The notes below the pieces were generated by a model. It saw only the letters and a list, made by a program, of their open reading frames with translations. It was not told where the DNA came from and did no database searches. From positions 1 through 15,238 of the forward strand of contig USBV01000022.1 of the NCBI GenBank assembly GCA_900553055.1: a stretch of 15,238 bases of DNA, given 5' to 3'. How positions within the stretch are numbered: the first letter of the stretch is position 1; every line of letters starts with the position of its first letter. This document shows positions 1 through 7,379 of this stretch, piece by piece. A program made the translations under genes and the position numbers. The stretch is from an uncultured Phascolarctobacterium sp. (lineage in GTDB: Bacteria > Bacillota > Negativicutes > Acidaminococcales > Acidaminococcaceae).

Positions 1-388
1 CCTCAGCCAAATTCTTTTTTCCGTGCCCGCAGTAAAGGGCATCGAATTCGGCGAAGGCTTTGGCTTTGCTCAGCTTACCGGTGCAGAAGCCAATGACCAA
101 ATGCACTACGAAGAAGGCAAGGTGCGCTGTTACACAAATCATAACGGCGGCATCACCGGCGGCTTAACCAATGGTATGCCCCTAGTGTTCCGCGTGGCTA
201 TGAAGCCCACGCCCTCCATCTCAAGGGAGCAAAAAACCGTGAGCCTCGCCGAGCAAAGCGACACTACCTTGACCGTTGTTGGTCGTCATGACCCCTGCAT
301 TGTGCAACGCGCTGTGCCCGTAATTGAGGCTGTGACTGCGTGGACGCTGTGGGATTTACTAATCGAAGCGAAGAAATGGGAGAAGTAA
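1..388 (+). CDS. aroC: Chorismate synthase, C-terminal part (5' end outside window)
   Basis: The open frame enters at base 2 and reads LSQILFSVPAVKGIEFG, then an FGxGFxxAQLTGAEANDQM stretch and a NHNGGITGGLTNGMPLVFRVAMKP block. This matches the conserved C-terminal half of chorismate synthase, which uses reduced FMN to turn EPSP into chorismate in the cytoplasm. The NGGITGGxTNG segment and the following RHDPCIVQRAVPVIEA are family signatures around the FMN/EPSP site. About 128 codons are present out of a usual 360 or more, so the start lies upstream. A GTG at 23 is internal and is not a start. The gene ends one base before pheA, so the two are almost certainly translated from one mRNA. It supplies chorismate directly to the next gene's mutase domain. 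Confidence 0.96.
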   Translation, partial: LSQILFSVPAVKGIEFGEGFGFAQLTGAEANDQMHYEEGKVRCYTNHNGGITGGLTNGMPLVFRVAMKPTPSISREQKTVSLAEQSDTTLTVVGRHDPCIVQRAVPVIEAVTAWTLWDLLIEAKKWEK

Positions 389-389
389 G

Positions 390-1508
390 ATGCAGGAACT
401 GGATTTAGAATTAATTCGTAAAGAAATAGACAAGGCCGATAGCCAACTCGCTGAGGTTTTAGAAAAACGCTTGCAGCTGGTAATGCAGGTAGCGGCCTAT
501 AAAAAATCCAAGGGCATGCCCGTGAAGGACAAAAACCGCGAGGCTAAGGTTATCGCTAAGGTGGCCAGCCTTTTGGAAAACAAGGATTATTCCATTGCCG
601 TAAAGAATATTATGCGCGGCATTATCGACCAAGCCTGCGTGCTGGAGGAAACTGCACTTGCCGAGCCCTCCGATAGAACCTTTGAGGTAGCATGCTTCGG
701 CCCGGCCGGCTCCTTTACGCATCAGGCACTGGAGGATTTTTTCCGCGGTCGCAAATTTAATCGTCATCATTACAACACCTTCGAAGATGTTATCACAAGT
801 ATTTCCAATGGCGATATGGATTACGCCGTGCTGCCCATCGAAAACAGCTCCACCGGCGGTATTACCGAGGTTTATGACCTGCTGCGCCAATACGATTGCC
901 ACATCGTGGGCGAGCAATGTGTAAAAATCGAGCAGAATTTGTTGGGCTGCGAGGGTGCAACCTTGCAGAGCATCAAAACTGTTTATTCCCATCCGCAGGG
1001 CTTTAAACAGAGCAAGGACTTCTTCCGTGACTATCCGCACATGGAGCAAATTCCCTTCTTTAGCACCTCTAAGAGTGCGGAAGAGGTTGCCGAAAAGCAG
1101 GATATCACCTTGGGTGCTGTAGCAGGCAAGGCAGCGGCTGATTTGTACAACTTAAAGATCATTGCTCCTGCTATCAATAGCAACAATAACAACTACACTC
1201 GTTTCATTATCATCGCTAAGCGTCCGGAAATTATTCCTAATGCTAATAAAATCACCTTAATTGTAGCTGTAAAGCACGAAACTGGCTCCCTTTATAAAAT
1301 GCTGGCTAGCTTCTATCATACGGGCCTAAATCTGATGAACTTGGAATCCCGTCCTATGGTGGGCAAGTCCTGGGAATATTTCTTCTTCATTGATGTGACC
1401 GGCAATCTTTCCGATCCTTTGGTTGCAGATGTTATAGACGAGGTGCGCTCTAAGAGCACCTATGTGAAGATTTTAGGCAATTATCGTGCCTACGAGAAGA
1501 AGGAGTAG
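390..1508 (+). CDS. pheA: Bifunctional chorismate mutase / prephenate dehydratase (P-protein)
   Basis: This fusion enzyme converts chorismate to prephenate and then phenylpyruvate, the committed steps to phenylalanine. Residues 1-88 are an AroQ-type mutase; R10, R27, K38, D47, R50 and E51 sit where the E. coli mutase has R11, R28, K39, D48, R51 and E52. The dehydratase spans roughly 98-278, with GPAGSFT at 104-110, LPIENSSTGG, and the catalytic T270-R271-F272. A C-terminal ACT domain (about 285-365) holds ESRP at 319-322, the motif tied to feedback binding of phenylalanine in this family. At 372 aa it has the normal P-protein length. It begins one base after the aroC stop and is followed three bases later by aroE, so it is an internal operon gene. 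Feedback inhibition by Phe is inferred from the ACT domain. Confidence 0.97.
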   Translation: MQELDLELIRKEIDKADSQLAEVLEKRLQLVMQVAAYKKSKGMPVKDKNREAKVIAKVASLLENKDYSIAVKNIMRGIIDQACVLEETALAEPSDRTFEVACFGPAGSFTHQALEDFFRGRKFNRHHYNTFEDVITSISNGDMDYAVLPIENSSTGGITEVYDLLRQYDCHIVGEQCVKIEQNLLGCEGATLQSIKTVYSHPQGFKQSKDFFRDYPHMEQIPFFSTSKSAEEVAEKQDITLGAVAGKAAADLYNLKIIAPAINSNNNNYTRFIIIAKRPEIIPNANKITLIVAVKHETGSLYKMLASFYHTGLNLMNLESRPMVGKSWEYFFFIDVTGNLSDPLVADVIDEVRSKSTYVKILGNYRAYEKKE

Positions 1509-1511
1509 GCC

Positions 1512-2330
1512 ATGAGTAATAAATTTGGTTTAATTGGCGGCAAGCTTGGGCACAGCCTGAGCCCCGCTATTCACCAGCTTTTTTTTGAGTATACAGGCAA
1601 GACTGGTAGCTACGAGCTTTTAGAAACGGAGCTGGAGGCGTTGCCGGAGCTGATGGGCAAGCTGCGCGAGGGCTTTGTTGGCACGAATGTGACCATTCCT
1701 CATAAGCTGCACGTGATGCCCTTGCTTGATGAAATTGCACCTGAAGCAGCTGCTATCGGTGCTGTAAATACCATTAAATTTACGCCGGAGGGCGCCCTTG
1801 GCTACAACACCGACTATTTTGGCTTTGGTCGCATGCTGGAATATAATGATATTAAGGTGAACGGCAAGGTGTGTGCCGTGCTGGGCACTGGCGGAGCAGC
1901 GCGGGCCGTGGTTAAATATTTGGCAGATAAAAAATGTGCCAAGCTGTATTTGGTAACTAGGGATGTGTATCGAGTTGATTCGCATTTTGCCAAAATCGCG
2001 CCCAAAATTAAAGTGATTGACTACGCTCGCTTGGATGCCTTGCAGGGCGATGTGCTTGTGAACTGTACGCCCGTGGGTATGTTCCCCAAGGTGGAAGCTG
2101 CTCCCGTGAGCGCCGAGGTTAGCTTCGCCTTTAACGCTAGCGTAGATTTGATTTATAATCCTGCGCAAACGCTGTTCTTAAAGCAGGCAGCTGAGGCTGG
2201 CAATAAGGCTGTGAACGGCCTTTTTATGCTGGTGGCACAGGCTGTGGCAGCGCAGGAAATTTGGCAGGGCGAGCGCTACGACAGCGATTTAATCGTGCGC
2301 ATCATGAGCGAGCTGGAGAAAAGAATATGA
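1512..2330 (+). CDS. aroE: Shikimate dehydrogenase (NADP+)
   Basis: Reduces 3-dehydroshikimate to shikimate. The substrate domain shows SLSP (15-18), NVTIPHK with catalytic K65, and NTD with D101; these are the standard Lys/Asp pair. The cofactor domain has GTGGAARA at 125-132 and an Arg in TRD where NADP+-specific enzymes carry the NRT motif. NCTPVGM and the C-terminal NGLxMLVAQA stretch complete the family pattern. Length, 272 aa, is typical. An AGGAG at 1501-1505 sits six bases before the ATG, overlapping the end of pheA. The stop codon overlaps the aroK start (ATGA), which suggests translational coupling. Confidence 0.97.
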   Translation: MSNKFGLIGGKLGHSLSPAIHQLFFEYTGKTGSYELLETELEALPELMGKLREGFVGTNVTIPHKLHVMPLLDEIAPEAAAIGAVNTIKFTPEGALGYNTDYFGFGRMLEYNDIKVNGKVCAVLGTGGAARAVVKYLADKKCAKLYLVTRDVYRVDSHFAKIAPKIKVIDYARLDALQGDVLVNCTPVGMFPKVEAAPVSAEVSFAFNASVDLIYNPAQTLFLKQAAEAGNKAVNGLFMLVAQAVAAQEIWQGERYDSDLIVRIMSELEKRI

Positions 2331-2827
2331 AAAATATTGTTTTGATTGGCATGCCCGGCTGTGGCAAAAGCACCTTTGGCAAGCGTTTGGCTAAAAAAAT
2401 GGGACGCAGCTTTTATGATGCGGATACAGTGCTGGAGGAGCGCGAAGCGCGCACGATCAAGGATTTCTTCGCTGAAAGCGAGGATGCTTTTCGTGCCGCA
2501 GAAACGCGCACGTTAGCCTATTTAGCAGAGCTGGAGGGCGTTGTTATCGCTACTGGCGGTGGCGCAGTAAAGCGCGCCGAAAATATGGAGCTGATGAAGC
2601 GCAAGGGCGTGGTGTTTTTTTTGGACCGCAAGCCCGAGCAGATTTTGGGCAATATTGAAGGTGATGCGCGCCCGCTCTTGGCTGCGGATAAGAAGCGCAT
2701 CTTTAAGCTGTATGAGGAGCGCATCGATTTATATCGCAAATATGCTGATAAAATAATAACCAATAGCGGTGATTTTGGCAGAACGCTAGCGGCGCTAGAA
2801 AGCTATGCTAAGCAAATTGCCTACTGA
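2327..2827 (+). CDS. aroK: Shikimate kinase
   Basis: Phosphorylates shikimate at O3 using ATP. Residues 8-15 form the Walker A loop (GMPGCGKS), D31-A-D33 is the shikimate/Mg2+ site, a GGGA turn follows near residue 77, and RPLL marks the lid region. The encoded 166 aa is normal for monofunctional shikimate kinase. I chose the ATG at 2327 rather than a further-upstream in-frame start at 2261 because the protein then begins MKNIVLIGMPG as in the family. A GGAG at 2315-2318 also lies eight bases upstream, and the start overlaps the aroE stop by four bases. It could be named aroK or aroL; nothing in the sequence separates them. Confidence 0.95.
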   Translation: MKNIVLIGMPGCGKSTFGKRLAKKMGRSFYDADTVLEEREARTIKDFFAESEDAFRAAETRTLAYLAELEGVVIATGGGAVKRAENMELMKRKGVVFFLDRKPEQILGNIEGDARPLLAADKKRIFKLYEERIDLYRKYADKIITNSGDFGRTLAALESYAKQIAY

Positions 2828-2850
2828 TTGCAGATTGAGGGTGTGAGATT

Positions 2851-3291
2851 ATGCGGAGAATTTTAGTATTAAACGGTCCTAATATCAATATGCTGGGTAC
2901 ACGCGAAAAGGCTATTTATGGCCGTCGCGATTATGAGAGCCTGTGCGCCTATATTCGCTCGGCAGCAGCTCGCTTGGGTGTGGAAGTGGAGCTTTTGCAA
3001 AGCAATTACGAGGGCGACATCGTCACCGCCATTCAAAAGGCTTACGGCCAGTTTGATGGCATTGTCATTAATCCGGCAGCGTTCACGCACTATAGCGTAG
3101 CCATTCTTGATGCGCTGAAGGCAGTTAATCTTCCCGCCATTGAGGTGCACATCAGCAATATCCACAAGCGCGAGGAGTTCCGCCATCATTCTGTTACTGT
3201 GGCTGGCTGCGTGGGCCAAATTTGCGGCCTGGGCTTTGCAGGCTATGCGTTGGCTTTGGAGGCACTGTCCGTCTACGAGCCCGAAGAGTAA
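2851..3291 (+). CDS. aroQ: Type II 3-dehydroquinate dehydratase
   Basis: Dehydrates 3-dehydroquinate to 3-dehydroshikimate by the type II (dodecameric, trans-elimination) route. Visible residues match the family: LNGPNINMLGTRE with catalytic Y23 just before G24, N74 and H80 in INPAAFTH, E98 and H100 in EVHISN, and R111 near the end of the active site. Length is 146 aa, as usual. A GAGG at 2837-2840 precedes the ATG by ten bases. It is the last gene of the aromatic cluster, 23 bases after aroK, and is followed by terminator-like hairpins. INPAAF replaces the more common INPGAY; this is a tolerated variation and not a lost catalytic residue. Confidence 0.96.
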   Translation: MRRILVLNGPNINMLGTREKAIYGRRDYESLCAYIRSAAARLGVEVELLQSNYEGDIVTAIQKAYGQFDGIVINPAAFTHYSVAILDALKAVNLPAIEVHISNIHKREEFRHHSVTVAGCVGQICGLGFAGYALALEALSVYEPEE

Positions 3292-3317
3292 GAAAAACGC
3301 GATAATGCATAATATAT

Positions 3318-3348
3318 AAAGGGCTTCAATGTTTTGTAAGTCCTTTTA
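3318..3348 (+). terminator. Weak hairpin after aroQ
   Basis: AAAGGGCTT (3318-3326) can pair with AAGTCCTTT (3338-3346) through one G-U pair, followed by a short T run. The A/T-rich stem makes it a weak terminator on its own. Confidence 0.45.
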
Positions 3349-3364
3349 AAGTAAACATGAATTT

Positions 3365-3395
3365 AACCCTCGTGGCTGTGGCTGCGGGGGTTTTG
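3365..3395 (+). terminator. Rho-independent terminator of the aro operon
   Basis: AACCCTCG (3365-3372) pairs with CGGGGGTT (3385-3392) with a single wobble pair around a 12-base loop, and runs into TTTT. It lies between aroQ and the next promoter, so it probably ends the aromatic operon. Confidence 0.7.
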
Positions 3396-3413
3396 CTATT
3401 TATAAAATATCAT

Positions 3414-3442
3414 TTCGCAAAGCGCTTGCTATGGGGTATAAT
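3414..3442 (+). promoter_or_regulatory. Promoter for the LysO-type gene pair
   Basis: A perfect TATAAT at 3437-3442 lies 17 bases after TTCGCA (3414-3419), a four-of-six match to the -35 consensus. It is about 30 bases before the RBS (AAAGGGGG, 3461-3468) of the next gene. Confidence 0.6.
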
Positions 3443-3474
3443 ATAAAGATAGCTAACGCAAAGGGGGCTTTTGC

Positions 3475-3768
3475 ATGACAATTATCATTTGCGCCATCAC
3501 TGCAGGGATTGTGCTGGGCTGGCTGGATGTTTTTAATTATAAAACGTAGCTGTGGCTGAACCGCATTTCCACGGTGTGCTTATTTATTATTTTGCTTTGC
3601 TTGGGTGCGAAAATTGGTTGCGATAAGGAAATGCTGGCTAAGATTCCCGTGCTAGGCAAGCAGGCTTTTATTTTGGGGAGCAGTGCGATTCTGGGCTCCA
3701 TGTTAATGTTTTACGTGATTATTAAGGCGCTGGCGCCCAATTTTGACAAGGAAAACGAGGCAGAATAG
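3475..3768 (+). pseudogene. LysO-type exporter, N-terminal-half gene, interrupted by TAG
   Basis: From ATG 3475, behind a good RBS, the frame reads MTIIICAITAGIVLGWLDVF and on to NYKT, then a TAG at 3547-3549. It continues open in the same frame for 72 more codons (LWLNRISTVCLFIILLCLGAKIGCDKE and on) to a TAG at 3766-3768. The whole frame would give a protein of about 97 aa with three hydrophobic helices. Its LGxKIGxDKE motif resembles the first half of LysO/YbjE lysine exporters, which in many Firmicutes is a separate small gene. A single base change (for example from TGG or CAG) explains the stop. A GTG at 3574 could restart translation but would lack the first helix and has no clear RBS. 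A recent nonsense mutation or a sequencing error are both possible. Confidence 0.7.
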
Positions 3769-3822
3769 GCTGGATTTTTCTCGAAGAATACTGCACTTAG
3801 TTTGTGAAATGGAGTTTTGGGT

Positions 3823-4419
3823 ATGGTTTGTGCTTTATTAGGAACAATTGTGGTGGGCATGGTGCTGGGGTATATGTTTTTGGATGTAACAGCTAAGCCC
3901 ATGTTGGACGAAACGTTAATGGCGGCGCTGGATTTTATGGGCTTTGTGGCTGGTATCGAAATCGGCAGCAATCGCCGCTTGCTCAAGCAAATTTGCACGC
4001 CTAAGAATTTGGCCTTAGCGCTGGCATTGCCCACGGGCGTGGTGATTGGCAGCTTGGGCGGGGCCTATGTGAGTCATTTCCTCACTGGCTTATCTGTCTA
4101 CGATTCAATTTTAGTGGGCTCGGGCCTGGGCTGGTACAGTCTTTCCTCCGTTGTTATTAGTACGTTATATAGCACGGAGCTGGGCGCGGTGGCCTTTTTG
4201 GCTAATATGCTGCGCGAGGTATCGAGCTTTGTGCTTATTCCGCTTTTGGCGAGGTGGAGCAAGCTGATGTGCATTGCGCCCGGTGGCGCGGGGACGATGG
4301 ATTCGCTGCTGCCCTTAGTTATTCGTGGCGCTGGCATGCAGACCGGCATGTTTGCTTTTATCAACGGGTTAATCTTATCGCTGTTGGTGCCTGTGTTGTT
4401 GTCTTTATTATTGGAGTAA
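3823..4419 (+). CDS. lysO: LysO-family amino-acid (lysine) exporter, C-terminal-half gene
   Basis: A 198-aa, strongly hydrophobic membrane protein. Its family marks are FVAGIEIGSNRRLLKQ, GSGLGWYSLSS, AFLANMLRE, a GAGTMDSLLP segment and a final ILSLLVPVLLSLL helix. All match the second half of E. coli LysO (YbjE), an L-lysine/thialysine exporter. In E. coli both halves are one protein; here they are two genes 54 bases apart, an arrangement seen in other Firmicutes. I prefer the ATG at 3823 because GGAG (3811-3814) lies eight bases upstream. A TTG at 3817 is too close to that RBS. Because the partner gene has an internal stop, this half may have no function by itself. Substrate is inferred from the family only. 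Confidence 0.8.
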   Translation: MVCALLGTIVVGMVLGYMFLDVTAKPMLDETLMAALDFMGFVAGIEIGSNRRLLKQICTPKNLALALALPTGVVIGSLGGAYVSHFLTGLSVYDSILVGSGLGWYSLSSVVISTLYSTELGAVAFLANMLREVSSFVLIPLLARWSKLMCIAPGGAGTMDSLLPLVIRGAGMQTGMFAFINGLILSLLVPVLLSLLLE

Positions 4420-4425
4420 TCAATT

Positions 4426-4448
4426 GCTAACCTTATCTAATGATTAGC
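4426..4448 (+). promoter_or_regulatory. Upstream inverted repeat before the feo promoter
   Basis: GCTAA (4426-4430) and TTAGC (4444-4448) flank an 11-base palindrome CTAATGATTAG (4437-4447). The half-sites resemble those in the dyad at 4505-4530, so this may be a second site for the same regulator. It lies 23 bases before the -35 box. No protein can be assigned from sequence alone. Confidence 0.35.
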
Positions 4449-4470
4449 TAAAACTTTTCACAAATTACTA

Positions 4471-4499
4471 TTGACAACCACATAAAGCTGTTGTAAACT
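4471..4499 (+). promoter_or_regulatory. Promoter of the feo operon
   Basis: TTGACA at 4471-4476 and TAAACT at 4494-4499 with a 17-base spacer form a near-consensus sigma-70 promoter. Transcription would start near 4506, inside the inverted repeat at 4505-4530, giving a leader of about 110 bases before feoA. Confidence 0.8.
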
Positions 4500-4504
4500 A
4501 TATC

Positions 4505-4530
4505 ACGTAGTTAGATCGTCCTAACTACGT
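4505..4530 (+). promoter_or_regulatory. Perfect 10-bp dyad over the feo start site; probable iron-repressor operator
   Basis: ACGTAGTTAG and CTAACTACGT are exact inverted copies around six bases (ATCGTC). The core TTAG-N6-CTAA resembles the DtxR/IdeR/MntR operator form (TTAGG...CCTAA). It begins six bases after the -10 box, a position where a bound repressor blocks transcription. It is followed by ATATTTTTATT, so an RNA hairpin acting as an attenuator is the main alternative. Placement before iron-transport genes favours the operator reading; the regulator is inferred. Confidence 0.6.
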
Positions 4531-4618
4531 ATATTTTTATTGTTGAGTTAGCGATTGCTTACATGCATAATGAAGCTATAAGCAAAAGGATTTCACACGA
4601 AAGGGTGGAGGGAAGATG

Positions 4619-4828
4619 ATGCCTTTATTATTGGCTAAGCCAGGTGAACAGAATAAAATCATAGCGGTGCGAGGTAAAGGCGAAACAAAGCGCTTTTTAG
4701 AAAGCATGGGGTTTGTGGAGGGCGCCGAAATCACGGTCGTGAACGAATTTGCCGGTAACCTAATCGTGAATGTGAAGGATGCCCGCGTCGCATTGAGTAA
4801 GGTGATGGCAGGCAAGATTTTCATCTAA
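4619..4828 (+). CDS. feoA: FeoA-domain protein 1 (ferrous iron transport accessory)
   Basis: A 69-aa single SH3-like FeoA domain. MPLLLAKPGEQNKIIAVRG, then RFLESMGFVEGAEITVVNEF, and a final VALSKVMAGKIFI strand follow the standard order of beta strands and the short helix with GF.xG. FeoA is a small cytosolic partner of the FeoB iron transporter. Two adjacent ATGs exist (4616 and 4619). GGAGG at 4607-4611 is four bases from the first and seven from the second, so 4619 is preferred. It is the first gene of the feo operon; a second FeoA gene follows after 133 bases. The two copies are clearly diverged, which suggests separate roles and not a fresh duplication. Confidence 0.9.
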   Translation: MPLLLAKPGEQNKIIAVRGKGETKRFLESMGFVEGAEITVVNEFAGNLIVNVKDARVALSKVMAGKIFI

Positions 4829-4860
4829 AGCTGTTGACGGGAATATATGCACTTTCAAAA

Positions 4861-4876
4861 TCTCCAGCTTTGGAGA
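4861..4876 (+). other. Small stem-loop between the two feoA genes
   Basis: TCTCCA (4861-4866) pairs with TGGAGA (4871-4876) around a four-base loop. No T run follows, so it is not a terminator. It could affect mRNA processing or stability in the 133-base gap between feoA genes, which otherwise holds nothing I recognise. Confidence 0.35.
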
Positions 4877-4961
4877 AAATGTTGGCGCTTGAGGAAACTA
4901 ACGAGTAAAGCTTTAGGATAAATTATAAGCATTGGAGTTTATTGTTGTTAAGGAGGGACTT

Positions 4962-5183
4962 ATGAAAACACTAAAGGATGTTGCCGTGGGCGACAAGGCT
5001 ATCGTGAAAAGATTAAGTGGTGAGGGTGCTTTAAAGCGCCGCATTATGGATATGGGCGTGACCAAAGGCGTGGAGGTTTTAGTGCGCAGAGTCGCTCCCT
5101 TAGGCGATCCGATTGAGGTTACTGTGCGTGGCTACGAGCTGAGCCTGCGCAAGGATGAAGCCGCAAATATTATCGTGGAGTAG
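4962..5183 (+). CDS. feoA: FeoA-domain protein 2 (ferrous iron transport accessory)
   Basis: A 73-aa FeoA domain of the classical type: MKTLKDVAVGDKAIVKRLSG, ALKRRIMDMGVTKGVEVLV, then APLGDPIEVTVRGYELSLRKDEA near the end. The DPIEV.VRGYELSLR stretch is typical of FeoA proteins encoded directly beside feoB. The start at 4962 has AGGAGG (4951-4956) five bases upstream. A longer reading from a TTG at 4932 adds residues that are not conserved and has no RBS. The stop codon overlaps the feoB ribosome binding site (TAGGAGG), implying translational coupling with feoB. The FeoA-FeoB physical interaction is known from the family and not shown here. Confidence 0.93.
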   Translation: MKTLKDVAVGDKAIVKRLSGEGALKRRIMDMGVTKGVEVLVRRVAPLGDPIEVTVRGYELSLRKDEAANIIVE

Positions 5184-5193
5184 GAGGCGTATG

Positions 5194-7338
5194 ATGCAAG
5201 CTTTAAAAATAGCTTTGGTTGGTAACCCCAACTGTGGCAAAACCACCATGTTTAACGAGCTGACCGGCTCTAAGCAATATGTGGGCAACTGGCCCGGCGT
5301 TACTGTAGAAAAAAAGGAAGGTCGCTTCAAGGGTAACGAAAATGTTATCATCACCGACCTGCCAGGCATTTATTCTCTGTCCCCTTATACTCTAGAAGAA
5401 GTAATTTCTCGTAACTATCTGCTTGAGGATAAGGTGGATGCTATTTTAAATATCGTGGATGGCTCCAATATTGAGCGTAATTTGTACTTAACTACCCAGC
5501 TTATCGAAATGGGCATCCCCGTTACCATTGCCATGAATATGATGGATATTGTGCGCAAAAACGGGGATAATCTAGATATAGCACGCTTGCAAAAGGAGTT
5601 GGGCTGCACCATAGTGGAAACCTCCGCTTTACGTGGCGAAGGAACCCAAAATGCGGCGCAAGCAGCTATTGCTGCAGCACAAGGCGGCGCACCTAACTAT
5701 GTGCGATTCTCTGACGAGGTAGAGGACGCGCTCAAGGCCATCAAAAAAGAGGCAGGCAATAAAATCGCCGGCTCCAGTGAGCGTTATTTGGCAGTAAAAA
5801 TCTTTGAGCGTGATGCTAAGGTTTTGGCTGCACTTAATTTTACCGAAGCCGAAAAGCAACGCTTGGATGATATCGTGACTATGTGCGAGGAGCAGCTGGA
5901 TGATGATAGCGAAAGCATTATTACCAACGAGCGCTATAGCTACATTGCTAAGCTTAAGGCAGCGGCTGTGGTGAAGGGCAATGTGGGACTCACCACCTCC
6001 GACAAAATCGACCGCATTGTCACTAATCGCTTTCTGGCTCTGCCCATCTTCGCAGCAGTAATGTTCCTTGTTTATTACATCGCTATCGATTCCCTGGGTA
6101 CTATTGTTACCGACTTTACTAACGATACTCTATTTGGCGAATGGATTCAGCCTTGGGTACAAGAAAAGCTGGAGGCAGCTGGCACCGAGGATTGGATGGT
6201 CTCCCTCGTCGTTGATGGCATCATCGGCGGCATTAGCGCTCCCTTAGGCTTTGCACCGCAAATGGCGATAGTGTTTCTGCTGTTAAGCTTCTTAGAAGAC
6301 TGCGGTTATATGGCGCGTGTGGCCTTCATTATGGATAGATTTTTCCGTCAGTTTGGTATGAGCGGCAAGAGCTTCATTCCGCTGTTGATTTCCTCTGGCT
6401 GCGGCGTGCCTGGCATCATGGCCAGCCGCACCATTGAAAACGAAAAGGACCGTCGCTTGACCATCATGACCACCACCTTCATTCCCTGCAGCGCTAAGCT
6501 GCCCGTTATCGCTCTCTTGAGCGGTGCAATTATGGGCGGGGATTGGTACATGGCTCCATTGATGTACTTTATCGGCTTCTTTGCTGTGGTAACCAGCTGC
6601 ATTATCCTCAAAAAGAGCGAGCTTTTCGCTGGCGACCCTGCTCCTTTTGTTATGGAGCTGCCCCCGTATCACTTCCCGGCTACGAAAAACCTTTTCCTGC
6701 ACACCTGGGAGCGCGTAGCAGGCTTCCTAGTGAAAGCCGGTACCGTAATCTTCCTGTGCTGCGTAGCCATGTGGTTCCTGGCAAGCTTTGGCGTGGTTGA
6801 AGGTAGCTTAACCCTGGTGGAAGAAACTGAGCAAAGCTTTATCGCCGTTATCGGCAACACCTTAGCTCCAATTTTCGCACCCCTGGGCTTCAATAGCTGG
6901 CAGGCCGTGGCCGCAGCCTTCTCGGGCTTCGTGGCCAAGGAAGCAATCGTTAGCACCATGGCTATTTTAGTTGGTCTTGCCGAAGCTACTGAGGAGGAGC
7001 CCGGTTTGTGGAATGCAGTTTTAGCTATGTTCTCCAGCGCGGTAGCAGCCTTCTCCTTCTTAGTTTTCAATTTGCTGGATTCCCCCTGCTTGGCAGCGAT
7101 TTCCACCATGGGTCAGGAAATGAACAGCAAAAAATGGACGCTGTGCACCATCCTTTTCCAAAACCTGTATGCATATAGCGTGTGCTTAGTAATGTATCAA
7201 TTAGGTCGCGTTTTCGTGGGCGGCGAAGTCTTCAACGCAGGCACAGCTGTGGCGGTAGTTCTTTTGGTGGGCTTCCTGTATCTCTTGTTCCGTCCCGCAA
7301 AAAAAGGCAGCAAAAATGTTTTGAGCGTGGAAGCATAA
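5194..7338 (+). CDS. feoB: Ferrous iron transporter B
   Basis: A 714-aa inner-membrane Fe2+ importer with a cytosolic G domain. The N-terminal GTPase has G1 GNPNCGKT (10-17), DLPG (55-58), NMMD (115-118) and a SALRGEG G5 loop. A helical spacer (about 165-270) with acidic residues follows, then the membrane core starting near 275. The gate motifs SGCGVPGIMASRTI, PCSAKLPV and, near the end, FNLLDSPCLAAIS carry the conserved cysteines and prolines of the FeoB pore. Two ATGs compete (5191 and 5194). AGGAGG at 5182-5187 is three bases from the first and six from the second, so I use 5194. Length is close to the family norm and there is no fused FeoC. It lies in the feoA-feoA-feoB operon, probably switched on when iron is low. 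Confidence 0.97.
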   Translation: MQALKIALVGNPNCGKTTMFNELTGSKQYVGNWPGVTVEKKEGRFKGNENVIITDLPGIYSLSPYTLEEVISRNYLLEDKVDAILNIVDGSNIERNLYLTTQLIEMGIPVTIAMNMMDIVRKNGDNLDIARLQKELGCTIVETSALRGEGTQNAAQAAIAAAQGGAPNYVRFSDEVEDALKAIKKEAGNKIAGSSERYLAVKIFERDAKVLAALNFTEAEKQRLDDIVTMCEEQLDDDSESIITNERYSYIAKLKAAAVVKGNVGLTTSDKIDRIVTNRFLALPIFAAVMFLVYYIAIDSLGTIVTDFTNDTLFGEWIQPWVQEKLEAAGTEDWMVSLVVDGIIGGISAPLGFAPQMAIVFLLLSFLEDCGYMARVAFIMDRFFRQFGMSGKSFIPLLISSGCGVPGIMASRTIENEKDRRLTIMTTTFIPCSAKLPVIALLSGAIMGGDWYMAPLMYFIGFFAVVTSCIILKKSELFAGDPAPFVMELPPYHFPATKNLFLHTWERVAGFLVKAGTVIFLCCVAMWFLASFGVVEGSLTLVEETEQSFIAVIGNTLAPIFAPLGFNSWQAVAAAFSGFVAKEAIVSTMAILVGLAEATEEEPGLWNAVLAMFSSAVAAFSFLVFNLLDSPCLAAISTMGQEMNSKKWTLCTILFQNLYAYSVCLVMYQLGRVFVGGEVFNAGTAVAVVLLVGFLYLLFRPAKKGSKNVLSVEA

Positions 7339-7379
7339 TGCTCTAAATATGATATAATTAAATAAATGGAGGTGTTAGC

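Noticed and set aside
3547..3549. TAG in the LysO-type gene read as a recoded amino acid (pyrrolysine)
   Set aside because: LysO proteins have no known need for a special residue here, no stimulatory structure is evident, and the rest of the window uses TAG as an ordinary stop (pheA, feoA2). A nonsense mutation is simpler.
4505..4541. Dyad before feoA as a simple intrinsic terminator of the LysO genes
   Set aside because: It lies downstream of a near-consensus promoter and directly over its start site, the stem is only moderately GC-rich, and the following T run is broken by A. An operator is the better reading, though attenuation cannot be excluded.
4619..5183. Two feoA genes as a recent tandem duplication
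   Set aside because: The proteins differ over most positions and in length; paired FeoA genes are common in this kind of Firmicute, so the pair is old.
7353..7358. TATAAT before the FeoB-associated protein gene as a separate promoter
   Set aside because: No acceptable -35 box occurs at 16-18 bases upstream, and the gene is only 41 bases after feoB.
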